This document shows, piece by piece, positions 12,119-22,067 of a DNA stretch of 64,000 nt. The position numbers and the translations under genes are program-made. The notes below the pieces were generated by a model. The model ran no database searches. It was not told the DNA's origin and saw only the letters and a list, made by a program, of their open reading frames with translations. The DNA comes from Chimonanthus salicifolius (taxonomy: Eukaryota > Streptophyta > Magnoliopsida > Laurales > Calycanthaceae), in assembly GCA_013350335.1 (NCBI GenBank), contig CM023535.1, positions 38,066,069 to 38,130,068 of the forward strand, given 5' to 3'. The stretch's first letter is position 1, and every line of letters starts with the position of its first letter.

Positions 12119-12153
12119 CTAACGCCCTACTTCTACCCTAGTGGATGACACAG
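12119..12153 (+). promoter_or_regulatory. Putative branch point and 3' splice site in LTR
   Basis: CTAAC (12119-12123) is followed by the pyrimidine-rich CCCTACTTCTACCC, TAG at 12139-12141, and a second candidate CAG at 12151-12153. This arrangement recurs in nearly all gypsy LTRs here, for example 10879-10913, 20283-20305, 28045-28066, 37857-37882 and 60175-60186, and on the minus strand at 54602-54624 and 46933-46954. It matches a plant CTRAY branch site, polypyrimidine tract and YAG acceptor. It also forms a GGGCG...CGCCC-type stem with the preceding TGGGCGCGTTG, so another role is possible. Confidence 0.4.
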
Positions 12154-12613
12154 GGAATCAGGGGAACGATGAACACAAGACGGGCCAAGCATAGAAGCTT
12201 GGATGATTTAGTTCATATTTTTAATAAAGTTACTCATGGACTTGTATTTTGAGTATCTGGATTTCGGAATGTAATAACTTAGATGGTTGGATGTTTATTT
12301 GGATAATTATGAGATTTGAATGATGATTAAGGACTTGACGTACTTTGCTATCTGAATGGAATAGAACTTGGTTCTATTATAATTCCGCATGTTATGATTT
12401 TTATTCCGCATGTTGATATTGTTATGTGTGAACCATTTTCTTGGACTTAGTCCATGCACACATAGGGTTGGCCAGCTAAGGCTCGGACTTTGGAAGTTCG
12501 GACTTAGCTCGCGTCATGACGTCCCGCCTTCTATCACTTTACTCTGTTATAAAAAAAAAAATAGACTCTGATTTACGGGAAGAAGCGAGTGAAAAAGGGC
12601 GGAGCGTTACAGT

Positions 12614-12625
12614 TGGTATCAGAGT
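12614..12625 (+). other. E1 primer binding site (initiator tRNA-Met type)
   Basis: TGGTATCAGAGT follows the LTR end by two bases. TGGTATCAGAGC is the usual plant retrotransposon primer site complementary to the 3' end of initiator tRNA-Met. The last base differs here. E2 (34965) and D (minus strand, 54079-54090) keep the same type. Confidence 0.9.
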
Positions 12626-12887
12626 GAACCAGAAACATTGAATCTTTCGGAGTAAATTAATCCGGTCTCGTGCATTAATTTACTTTGTTAGACTCAGACG
12701 GATGATAGAAAAGGAAGTACAGTCAAAATAATCGGATTATCAAACATAGCAACATAGGGTATATTTCCCCTAAAACAAAAAAAAAAATTCAAGAGTGCTT
12801 ATTTGGAAAATTTCCCCAAAAAGTAGGAAATACAATTTTTTATGATGGAAACTAAGTCATGATATTTTTTTTATGGCTTAGGGAAAA

Positions 12888-14108
12888 ATGCCTCCAAGGG
12901 GAAGACCGAGGAGAAATACCCGACAAAACCCAAATGGGGGTGAAGAGGAGATAGAACACCCTCGAAATGAGGAGGAACAACAATCTCAACACGAAGAGGA
13001 GGAACGACAATATCAACACGAAGAAAAGGAACGACCATCCCACCAAGAGGAGGAGGCACAAAGTAGCGTGAATATACCGGTGGTACCTCCTGAATTGTAA
13101 AACCTGGTCCAAGCGGTAGTCACTTCAGTGCTACAACAACACTTGAATGAGAATGGAACCAACAAGGAAACCAATGACAAGAGCATGGTCAGGGACTTCC
13201 AGCAGCAGCGCCCCCCTTACTTCAAAGGGAGGGAAGGGGCTGTCGGAGTGGAAAATTGGCTTAAGAAGATTATACAGATCCTAACCCTACTCAAGATCAA
13301 GAGTCATGCTGACAAAATTTTACTGGCCACGTCACAACTGATCGACAATACCGGTAAATGGTGGGAGGTGATAGAGAAGCAGCGGACACTTATTCCGGAA
13401 AGGGAGAGGACTGTAATAACTTCGGAGCAGTTCTCAGCTACCTTCCTAGAACATTATTTCCCTGAGGAGGAGAAAGAGCGCCAGACTCAGGCTTTCCTAT
13501 CTTTGGTACAAGGTACCATGACTGTGGCAGAATACCACCAGGAGTTTATCAGTTTGTCTGTATATGCATTTTATATGGTGGACACAGAGTATCGAAGGGC
13601 ACGCAAGTTTGAACGCGGCCTTCGGCCTAGCATAAGGGCCAAGATAACCATATTTAAAGCAGCCACATTGGCAGAGGTGGTCAGTAGGGCCACTATAGCA
13701 GAGCAGGAGATGGCTGAGTTAACGCGTTTTGACAATCGCCGAGCTCAGAGTGGGAGGGGTACATTTCAGCCCAACAAGAGGTTCCGACCGAACTCTAGCA
13801 GACCCTCACCATCTACTGGGTCAACAGGGACCTTTCGTCCCAATCATCCCTCCCCATCTGCATCAATCACTCAAGCTCCCAGAGGTGTGAACAACTGCTT
13901 TCATTGTGATCAGCCTGGCCATTTTAAGAGGGAATGTCCACAACTCAACAAACCCTCTAATACCAGAGGTTCATTTCGCCCATCAGCTAGGCCAGCTAAT
14001 TCACATGGAGGCAGGACGGCCACCTACAGGATCTGGACGGCTATTCACCTTAGTACCTCCAGCAGCAGAGGATCATTCTGTGATTCAAGGTATGGCAGTA
14101 GTCAGTAG
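12888..14108 (+). pseudogene. gag: E1 gag (capsid + zinc knuckle), broken
   Basis: The structural protein starts MPPRGRPRRNTRQN, and the related E2 and D copies start alike (MPLKRRNTRQN, MPPKKRTQ). A Glu/Gln-rich N-terminal arm is followed by a TAA at 13098-13100, where the relatives have Gln, consistent with CAA to TAA. After it the same frame resumes with a capsid domain (retrotransposon Gag type: YFKGREGAVGVENWL, LEHYFPEEEKERQTQAF, VAEYHQEF, FERGLRP) and a CCHC zinc knuckle (CFHCDQPGHFKREC) starting at 13896. Near 14000-14030 the frame shifts: the DHSVIQGMAVV linker that leads into protease continues in the next frame (to 14292), and this frame ends at 14108. Not functional as it stands. 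Confidence 0.88.
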
Positions 14109-14430
14109 TTCCTACGCCTTTGCATTATTTGATTCGGGAGCATCCCACTCTTTCATATCTGCTACATTCATATCTGTAACTAGAACTTTAGTACAAAAAC
14201 TGTCCACATCACTCACCATTGTAGCCCCCGTCGGAGATACATCATTGGGGCTTATATGCACAACAGTGAGTATTGAACTCGCAAGACTCTGATTTGAGTT
14301 CAATTATTTGGTACTCTATATGTCAGAATATGATATTATTTTCGGCATGGACTGCTTGGCTAGTTCTAAGGCCAACATTGATTGTTATCGTCGCAGGGTG
14401 ACATTTTGGTCACTCGAGGGAAAATAACAT
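14030..14430 (+). pseudogene. E1 pol: aspartic protease segment
   Basis: The frame reading DHSVIQGMAVVSSSYAFALF contains the catalytic motif DSGASHSF with the Asp codon at 14131, as in retropepsins of Ty3/gypsy elements. It then runs into a TGA at about 14291, where E2 has Arg, as expected from CGA to TGA. A further stop occurs near 14426. The segment would process the Gag-Pol polyprotein in an intact element. Confidence 0.85.
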
Positions 14431-15454
14431 GTGGTGCTTACTGACAAACAAAGTAGACTGCATGAAGGGTTGAATCACCTAGTATTGAACAGTATCCAAA
14501 TTAACAAGGCACCGGTGACTGAACTTCCGAAAATAGTAAGGGACTATGCGGATGTTTTTTCAAAGGAGCTCCCTAGCTTGCCTCCCATGAGGGAGATCAA
14601 CTTTGAAATTAAGTTGTACCCTGGCACTGCACCAGTGTCATTATTACCACACTATCGGATGGCGCCAGCAAAGATGTCCAAGTTAAAGAAACAGATTGAT
14701 GAACTGTTTAGACTAGGGTGCATTCGGAATAGTACATCGGCTTGGGGAGCTCCGATTTTATTTATGAAGAAGAAGGATGGTTCACTCCGTATGTGTGTGG
14801 ATTACCGAAAATTGAACCAGCTGTCGATCAGAAACAAGTACCCTCTACCCAGGATCGATGACTTATTTGATCAACTTAGAGGTTCCAGTCATTTCTCTAA
14901 GATTGACCTGATGTCCGGATACCATCAAATCTGGGTTAGGGAGGAGGACATAGAAAAAGACAGCTTTCAAAATGCGGTATGGACTATTTGAGTTTGTAGT
15001 CATGCCGTTTGGACTCACCAATGCACCGGCTGTGTTCATGGATTTAATGAACAGGATCTTCCGTCCTTACTTGGACCAATTTGTTATTGTGTTTATTGAT
15101 GACATCCTAATTTATTCCAAAAGTAAGGAAGAGCACGCTGAGCACCTGAGGATAGTTCTGTATACTTTGAGGAAGAACAAACTATATGCCAAAGCCAGCA
15201 AATGTGAGTTTTGGTTATCTGAGCTCAACTTTTTGGGGCATGTTATATCAGCAGAAGGTATAGCTGTGTATCAGGGCAAGGTGGCAACAGTAAGAGATTG
15301 GAAAGCACCGAAAAATGTAACCGAGATTCGTAGCTTCTTGGGATTGGCTGGTTATTACAGAAAGTTTATTATGGATTTCTCCAAGATTACATCTCCACTA
15401 ATCCGACTCACTCAAAAAGGAGTCAAATTTGAGTGGTCAAATTTGTGCAACTAG
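14431..15454 (+). pseudogene. E1 pol: reverse transcriptase, frameshifted
   Basis: RT motifs appear in order: [53 protein letters not shown] frameshift near 14960-14972 follows (the frame ends FQNAVWTI). The next frame continues [16 protein letters not shown], the catalytic FIDD box (Asp codons 15098-15103) and [17 protein letters not shown]. The catalytic Asp pair is kept. A TAG at 15452-15454 separates RT from RNase H, at a place where E2 reads through (CNRRFE). Confidence 0.9.
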
Positions 15455-16160
15455 AGATTTGAGGAGCTGAAAAATAGACTTACAACTGCACCTATCTTAA
15501 TTTTGCCGGAAAGAGGTAAGGGTTATGAAGTACAATGCGATGCTTCAGGAGAGGGACTGGGGTGTTCACTCATGCAAAGTCATCTTGTGGTGGCTTATGG
15601 TTCAAGACAATTGAAAATATATGAACGCCTCTATCCTACGCACGATCTTGAACTAGCCGCAGTGGTCTTCGCTCTCAAAAGCTGGAGACATTATCTATAT
15701 GGCGAGAAATTTGAAGTGTTTTCAGATCATAAGAGCTTGAAATACTTGTTTGATCAGAAAGATCTCAACTTGAGGCAGCGCAGATGGATGGAATATCTGG
15801 CCGATTATGAGTTCGCACTTCGTTATCACCCTGGCAAGGCGAACAAGGTGGCAGATGCACTCAGCCGCATATCACATGCATCAGTGGCATGTTTGATCAG
15901 GACAGAATGGGAGATGCTGAATACCATTCGAGAGTTTAATTTATATATCAATAACCATGGGAGTATGTACAAATTGATCATATGGTCCAACATGGTTACC
16001 AAGATTGAACAGGAACAGCGGACAGACCCGGAAGTGGAAGAGATATGGGCTAAGATGTCTACTGGTGAAGTCATACCGGAATGGGAGTTACGACCAGGAC
16101 ATGGTCTTCTATTCCGAGGAAGGATTTATGTACCTAAGAGCTGCAGAAAAGAGTTATTGA
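15455..16160 (+). pseudogene. E1 pol: RNase H
   Basis: This is the Ty3-type RNase H with its expected acidic residues: CDASGEGLG (about 15536), [22 protein letters not shown] and KVADALSR. The stretch is open from 15503 to 16237. It lies between RT and the integrase zinc domain, giving the gypsy domain order. It would remove the RNA strand during cDNA synthesis. Confidence 0.9.
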
Positions 16161-16930
16161 TTGAGGCACATCAGACCAAACTCTCTATTCATCCGGGCAG
16201 CACCAAGATGTATCACGACCTGAAGAGACATTACTAGTGGCACAGACTCAAAAAGGTTGTGGCAGAATTTGTGACACATTGCTTAACTTGTCAGCAGCTT
16301 AAGACGGAACATCAGAAGCCACCAGGGTTACTCAAACCCTTACCAGTGCCGGAATGGAAATGGGAGCACATCTCCACGGATTTTGTAACAGGGTTGCCAA
16401 GGTCTTCAAAGGGCAACGATGCGATATGGGTCATGGTAGACAGACTGACCAAGTCTGCACATTTCATTCCCATTAAGATGACAGACTCATCTGAGACTTT
16501 GGGTCGGTGATATATCAGGGATATCATCAGATTGCATGGTATTCCTCATAGTATTATGTCTGACAGAGATGGTCGATTCACTGGCAGAGTATGGTAGAGC
16601 ATGCAGGCGGCCATGGGAACAGGCTTACTGACAAGCACGGCATTCCATCCACAGACTGATGGACAGTTTGAGAGGACAATACAAACATTGGAGGATATGC
16701 TGAGAGCATGTATGATAGATTTCAAGGGTGGATGGGAGGATCACTTGTCGTTGGTAGAATTCTCATACCACAACAATTACCAGGCAAGCCTCCATATGGC
16801 ACCATTTGAGGCATTATATGGTAGACCTTGTAGGTCACCAGTGTGGTGGACAGAGGCCGGTGAGCCTGCATTGATTGGACCTGAGTTGGTTGTAGAGACT
16901 ACAGCGTAGATACAGTTGATACGACACATC
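16161..16930 (+). pseudogene. E1 pol: integrase core, interrupted
   Basis: The HHCC zinc-binding part is readable (His codon at 16169, CLTC from 16280), although a TAG at about 16235 stands where E2 has Trp (RHYWWHGL). Catalytic residues are visible: Asp in HISTDFVTGLP (16379), Asp in MSDRDGRF (16562) and Glu in QTDGQFERTIQ (16670). Stops at about 16508, 16597 and 16906 break the frame. The one at 16597 sits where Gln is expected. A short deletion or frameshift follows at about 16910-16935. Most stops fit C-to-T or G-to-A change. Confidence 0.88.
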
Positions 16931-16932
16931 TA

Positions 16933-17415
16933 TTGACTGCGCAGAGTCGTCAGAAGAGCTATGCTAATAAGAGGAGGAGGTTCCTTGAGTTTGAAGTGGG
17001 AGACATGGTGTTCTTGAAAGTCTCGCCACGAAAGGGACACATGAGATTTGGAAAGAAAGGGAAATTATCGCCAAGATATGTGGGACCGTTTTCAATCATA
17101 AGAAGGATGGGGGACGTGGCGTATCAATTGGCACTCCCATCAAAGTTGGCATCTTTACACGATGTGTTCCATATATGGATGTTGAGGAAGTATAATCCTG
17201 ATCCTTCTCATGTGCTGAACATCCAAGATATAGAGGTACAAAGTGACATAACATACGTCAAAAAGCATGTCCGAGTGGTGGACATAGAACAAAGGGTATT
17301 ACGGAACCGAGCGATCCAGTTTGTGAAGGTGGTATGGGATCGACATGGCATTGAGGAAGCCACATGAGAACTCGAATAGGAGATGAGGACAGCTCATCCT
17401 CAGCTATTTATGTAA
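16933..17415 (+). pseudogene. E1 pol: integrase C-terminus with chromodomain
   Basis: SRQKSYANKRRRFLEFEVGDMVFLKVSP is the GPY/F-type C-terminal integrase module, and KLSPRYVGPFSIIRR follows. Then LHDVFHIWMLRKY and a chromodomain-like tail: VRVVDIEQRVLRNRAIQFVKVVW ... HGIEEAT, where a stop codon replaces the Trp expected before ELE. This tail is diagnostic of chromoviruses and resembles the Tekay/Del lineage. In such elements the chromodomain helps direct insertion to heterochromatin. Confidence 0.85.
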
Positions 17416-17459
17416 ATGTTTGAAACCCTACTTCACTCGATTTTCGGGACAAAAATTTT

Positions 17460-17469
17460 AAAAAGAGGG
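17460..17469 (+). other. E1 polypurine tract
   Basis: AAAAAGAGGG lies six bases before the 3' LTR start (TGTAACACCTCGG at 17476). It would prime plus-strand cDNA synthesis. D has the equivalent AAAAGAGGATTCTA on the minus strand at about 49937-49950. Confidence 0.75.
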
Positions 17470-17475
17470 TTGTAT

Positions 17476-20400
17476 TGTAACACCTCGGATTTTCAAGTGA
17501 TTAATATATATCAAAATTACCATTTAATTTGTGAATTATTAAATATGAACCTTAGATGGGTAATGTGTTGGGTCATTGGCCCAATTGGGACCCAACGGAT
17601 TATGGAAATGGCTTCAATAAAATTAAATGGGGCCGAATTAAATTAGTAATGCATTATGTCTATATTTATTTATTATGAGCATAAAAGGAATTTGGACTAA
17701 TTGTCATGGCCGTGTGTGGGTGTATGCGCAATCCATGATCATGTGCCAATAGGAGTCCCTTCTTTGATGGGAGCTACACTTAGGCAATTGTTAAATTAAG
17801 AGGGGCTCACGGCAATTTCTATGTGTGATACACGGCTGAAAATATTACTTGCTATCTTAGCAAGTTAGGACCAAAAGGAAATTTATAAAAGAGGCAACAA
17901 GGGGGCGCATGGCACCTTCTAAAAATAGGATCAAAGGGAGTCTTATAAGGAAAAGGAAGTAAGGGCACACGGCAATTGCCACTTAGAACAAGATTGTTTG
18001 AGTGGAGGTTTTAAACAAAGGGTGCATGGCAATTACTATCTTGACACTTTCTAAAGATGGAACAAATTGGGAATTATTAAAAAGAAAGAAGGAGGGGCAC
18101 ACGGCAATACCACCATAGCCGAATTCTCTCTCTATCTCAATTCTTATTAACGGCAAAACAAGAGGAAGAGAAGGCAGCCAACAAGAAGGAAAGATCAAGA
18201 AGGAAAAAAGATTGGAAGAGCAAGAACAACCGAGGAAAAACCGGATAAATCGCGGAACCGGTAAGTGATTTTATAATTTTTGTTTAAAAAAGAAAAGAAC
18301 CATAGGCTTCGGCCATGGTGTATGGCCGAACCCCATGGAAGAAGATTGGGAGAGGATTTTGATAATTTTAATGGAAGCATGAACCATAGGGTTCGGCCAC
18401 AGTGCATGGCCGAACTCCATGAAAGAAGACATGGTTAATGTATGGATTTTTTTAATGAGGAAAAACCATGAGAGTTGGTTAATAAATTTATATGGTTTTA
18501 ATGGATGTTTTCGTGATTTTTAATGGAAGGTTATTGGTTATATTTTAAGGGATGAAAACCATGGAAAGACATGGTTTAAATTATGGATTTTTGGGTTGGA
18601 GACCATGGAATAAGATGAACCCCATGGAAAGGATATTAATAAATTTTAATGGATTTAAAATGATGGGAAAGGTTATTTATGTTTTAATTTTAAATGGAGA
18701 CCATGGGAAAATATAGATGGATTTAATATGGTGATTGATTAATTGGAAGATGAATGTTTATTAATTTTTAGAAAGGAGAACATTATGAACCATAGGGTTC
18801 GGCCATGTAGGGTTCGGCAGTTGTATTGGTATGGTTATTGGATTTTAATTGATTAATTGAAGTTGTTTATTAATTTAGAAAGTTTCTAAATATGGAAGGT
18901 GGAGTTTAATTTAGAAAGGATCTAAGAATGGAAGGAATGGATTGTTTATGGAAAGTGGAGATTAAATTAGAAAAGTTTCTAATTATGGACTTTCTAATTA
19001 TGGACTTCCTAATTATGGATTTTCTAATAATGGAAGTTGATGAAAATGGAAAGTTAGACATCATAGGATTCGGCCATGGTGCTTGGCCGAACCCCATGAA
19101 TCAATGGTGGATTATGTTTTGGAATCTAAACCTAAGGTGATGAAGGTAATGGCAAAGTTGTAATTAAAGGATAAAATGAAAGATCATGGGTTCGGCCATG
19201 GTGTATGGTCGAACCCCATGAGGTCTTTTATGGACTTAAGTGGTTAAGGAATTTTTATGGGTCATGTAGGGACCTAATATGTTGAAAGGAATCAGTTACG
19301 AATTATTTTAAAGGGTTATTGGGAGTGTTATGAATGTTTAAATTAATGAATGGCCTATGTGTTGGAACCTAAGCATAAGTTGTTGGAGGCAATGGCAAAG
19401 TGGTAAATTAGAGTGAAAGTGCTAGACCATGGGTTCAGCCATGGTGTATGGCCGAACCCCATGGGAATTATTTGGTGAACTTAGATGTCTATGAATCTAT
19501 GGTTCGAACCTAAACATGAGGAATGTTTTGGGTATGATTTTGAACAATGGCAATTTGGTAATTAAGTGAAAATAAGGGACCATGGATTCGGCCATGGTGT
19601 ATGGCCGAACCCCATGGGGATTGGTTTATGGACTTAAAATATTGTAAATCAAGTGGGACTTGGTTTTGATTGGTTATTATATTATAAGGTAACGGGACCT
19701 CATAAGGTGTTTACGGTCGTGAGCGGCTACCGGACGAAAGACGCAAGGACACGTTAGAGGTCTTTGGTAGGATTCCACCTCTTTGAAACCATGGGTTTTA
19801 AGTACATTGTTTTTATCTTACTTTTGATGAATATATGTTGGAAACGATATGTTTCAAATTATGATTTTAAATGCTATGTTTATATGATAAAATAGCATGT
19901 GTTGGATATGTTTCAAATTATGATTTTAAATGCTATGTTTATATGATAAAATAACATGTATTTCATTGGCATCTCATGCATGGCATGGGGTGAAGGATTT
20001 GTAACCGGAGGGGCCACACTCCGTCAGGGCATCCTAAAAACCTATGTGGGATACCTTGATGTGTTTTTCCATCAAGAAGAAACCGGAGGGTGCACACTCC
20101 GTCGGGGCGTCCGAAAGACCTATGTGGTGTGTACTTTTATGTACATGTGATGGGTGGGACTCATTGCATTTGTCATCATTGCATGGCATGGATTTTATAT
20201 GGTTTTGGACATTATGTTATAATATATGTTTTGTACTAACCAGGTGTTAGCCCTAATTGGAATACCTACTGGGCGCGTTGTTCTAACGCCCTACTTCTAC
20301 CCTAGTGGATGGCACAAGGAATCAGGGGAACGATGAACGCAAGACGGGCCAGGCATAGGAGCTTGGATGATTTAGTTTATATTTTTAATAAAGTTACTCA

Positions 20401-20774
20401 TGGACTTGTATTTTGAGTATCTAGACTTCAGAATGTAATAACTTAGATGTTTGGATGTTTATTTGGATAATTATGAGATTTAAATGATGATTAAGGACTT
20501 GACGTACTTTGCTATTTGAATGGAATAGAACTTGGTTCTATTGTAATTCCGCATGTTATGATTTTTATTCCGCATGTTGATATTGTTATGTGTGAACCAT
20601 TTTCGTGGACTTAATCCATGCACACATAGGTTGGCCAGTTAAGGCTCGGACTTTGGAAGTTCGGACTTAGCTCGCATCATGACGTCCCTCTCTCTATCAT
20701 TCTACTCTGTTATAAAAAAAAATATAGACTCTGATTTACGGGAAAAAGCGAGTGAAAAAGGGCGGGGCATTACA
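17476..20774 (+). repeat. E1 3' LTR
   Basis: This 3.3-kb LTR matches the 5' LTR closely apart from the nested insertion and small indels. It holds a GTAAGT at 18261, about seven GGCCGAACC hairpins (about 18301, 18382, 18791 degenerate, 19062, 19189, 19426, 19580), the 15-bp TTTCTAATTATGGAC repeats (18977-19034), the GGTAACGGGACC block (about 19688), the CTTGATG/CATCAAG stem (20056-20076) and the CTAAC/TAG site (20283-20305). It ends GGGCATTACA before the CAAAA duplication. Confidence 0.9.
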
Positions 20775-20950
20775 CAAAACACCATTACATCATGATTAAC
20801 ATTGTCATTCCACTTCATTAATTTATGTTAATCAAGAAAATTTAAAAGGATAAAAAACTTGGGGATTGTCTTATTTAACCTCCGACCCCCCCCCCCCCCC
20901 CCCCCCCCTTCCCTTCTAGAGAATCAAACTCTAGCACTCGGGAACTTTCA
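20775..20950 (+). mobile_element. copia-1 5' LTR, second part
   Basis: This is the remainder of the LTR split by E1. It contains a 23-base C run (20886-20908) and ends CTCGGGAACTTTCA just before the primer site TGGTATCAGAGC (20953-20964), the standard initiator tRNA-Met type. Confidence 0.75.
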
Positions 20951-22067
20951 ATTGGTATCAGAGCCTCATGCTCTTTATAAGGATTTAACCATCTAAGTTG
21001 ATCATTGTGCTAGATTACCCCATGGATCCCCAAAAATTCATATATTATTTCCTTCTATTTGTGCACTCTATTTTGGTATTGTTGAAAGCAAAAATAGAAT
21101 TTTTTTTGGCATCCTATGATGATTATGCTTGGACTTACATTCAAAATGAAGTTTTGGAAACCATCTCCTTGGAAGATCCAAACACCTCATCTTGTCTAGA
21201 TACTTGTTGTCTTGTAGATATTCTTGCCTCTTTGAATCCTATGACAAGTACTTTCAATTGCAATCAAGAAAAGCTTGTCTCATTGAAAGAAGACTTAGAG
21301 TACACACTAGGAAAATCAGAGACTGCTACAAATGTGGAGAATCTTGGTGGAGGTAAACCTTTAAATATTTTTGTTGCTTTCAATATGAACCAAATGAATC
21401 AAGTAATGAATCAAAGGATGAGGACAATATTGATGATCTTCTTGAATCGTACATTGCTTTGTACCTTGAGAGCATGGATTTCTCTAAGAAAATTCATAAA
21501 CTTAGAAATGCAAATGCCAATCTTTCAAGCCATCTTGAAATTGAAAAAAACTGAGAAAGAGAGTTTCTCAACAAGTTTGAAAAGTTCACAAGACTAAATT
21601 TCAAGACAAATTCACTCAAGGTGAGGAGAAATTAGAAAAACACCTAAATTCCAGGAAGAAGTATAAGGATAAATCTGGGCTTCGTTACAATGAGGAACAT
21701 GAAAACAAACCCAAAAGTCCTATCACTTTCGTCAAAAGTAAATCCTCCATTCTCTCAAACAAAATGAATTATTATTGTGGAAAAATTGGGCATTTTAGAT
21801 TTGAGTGCCTCCTTAGAAAAAAATCATATGAGAAAGCATTCCCTAGTCACTCATTCCAATATTGAAAATCTTGAAAAGCAAAAGAGAAATGATAACTCAA
21901 GCAATATTGCCTTGAATCAAAAATTGAAAAATATTCTTAAGGCATTAGGGAACCCAAAACTCAAAACAATCAATGGGAATATATAGTAAAAATCTGGCCA
22001 AAAAGTTCATCAAAAGAACTTAAGCACTTCCTCTTCTTACAAATGGGTTCCTAAGTAAAAAAACCTC
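20951..22067 (+). pseudogene. gag: copia-1 gag, decayed
   Basis: Gag-like sequence follows the primer site but is spread over frames. The 199-codon stretch at 20998-21597 includes FFLASYDDYAWTYI, which resembles the N-terminal part of plant copia Gag. The neighbouring frame carries DDLLESYIALYLESMDFSKKIHKL, typical of the coiled-coil part. A zinc knuckle reads NYYCGKIGHFRFEC near 21765-21810, with its first Cys replaced by Asn. Stops and frameshifts make it non-functional. Confidence 0.65.

Larger units (their letters stand above)
5817..12611 (+). repeat. E1 5' LTR (with nested LTR)
   Basis: It begins TGTAACACCCCGGATTTTC and ends GGAGCGTTACA directly before the primer site. The same text forms the 3' LTR at 17476-20774. 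Order of recognisable parts: TATAAAAGAGG at 6225, GTAAGT at 6602, six copies of the GGCCGAACC hairpin (6644-7602), nested LTR, one more hairpin copy (about 11418), the GGTAACGGGACC block (about 11527), GGTAGGATTCC (about 11606), short hairpins (11840-11960), CTAAC plus pyrimidines plus TAG (12119-12141), the CCAAGC/GCTTGG-type stem (about 12185), an A-tract with TAGACTCTGATTT (about 12550), and the terminal GC-rich box. Confidence 0.9.
5817..20774 (+). mobile_element. E1: complete Ty3/gypsy chromovirus (Tekay/Del-like), decayed
   Basis: This element has two LTRs (5817-12611 and 17476-20774), a tRNA-iMet-type primer site, gag-pol remnants ending in a chromodomain, and a polypurine tract. It is flanked by the 5-bp duplication CAAAA (5812-5816 and 20775-20779), showing a clean insertion into the copia-1 LTR. 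The 5' LTR is about 3.5 kb longer than the 3' LTR because another LTR is nested in it at 7821-11374. The internal region is about 4.9 kb. All proteins are interrupted by stops or frameshifts, so this copy cannot be autonomous today. Confidence 0.9.
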
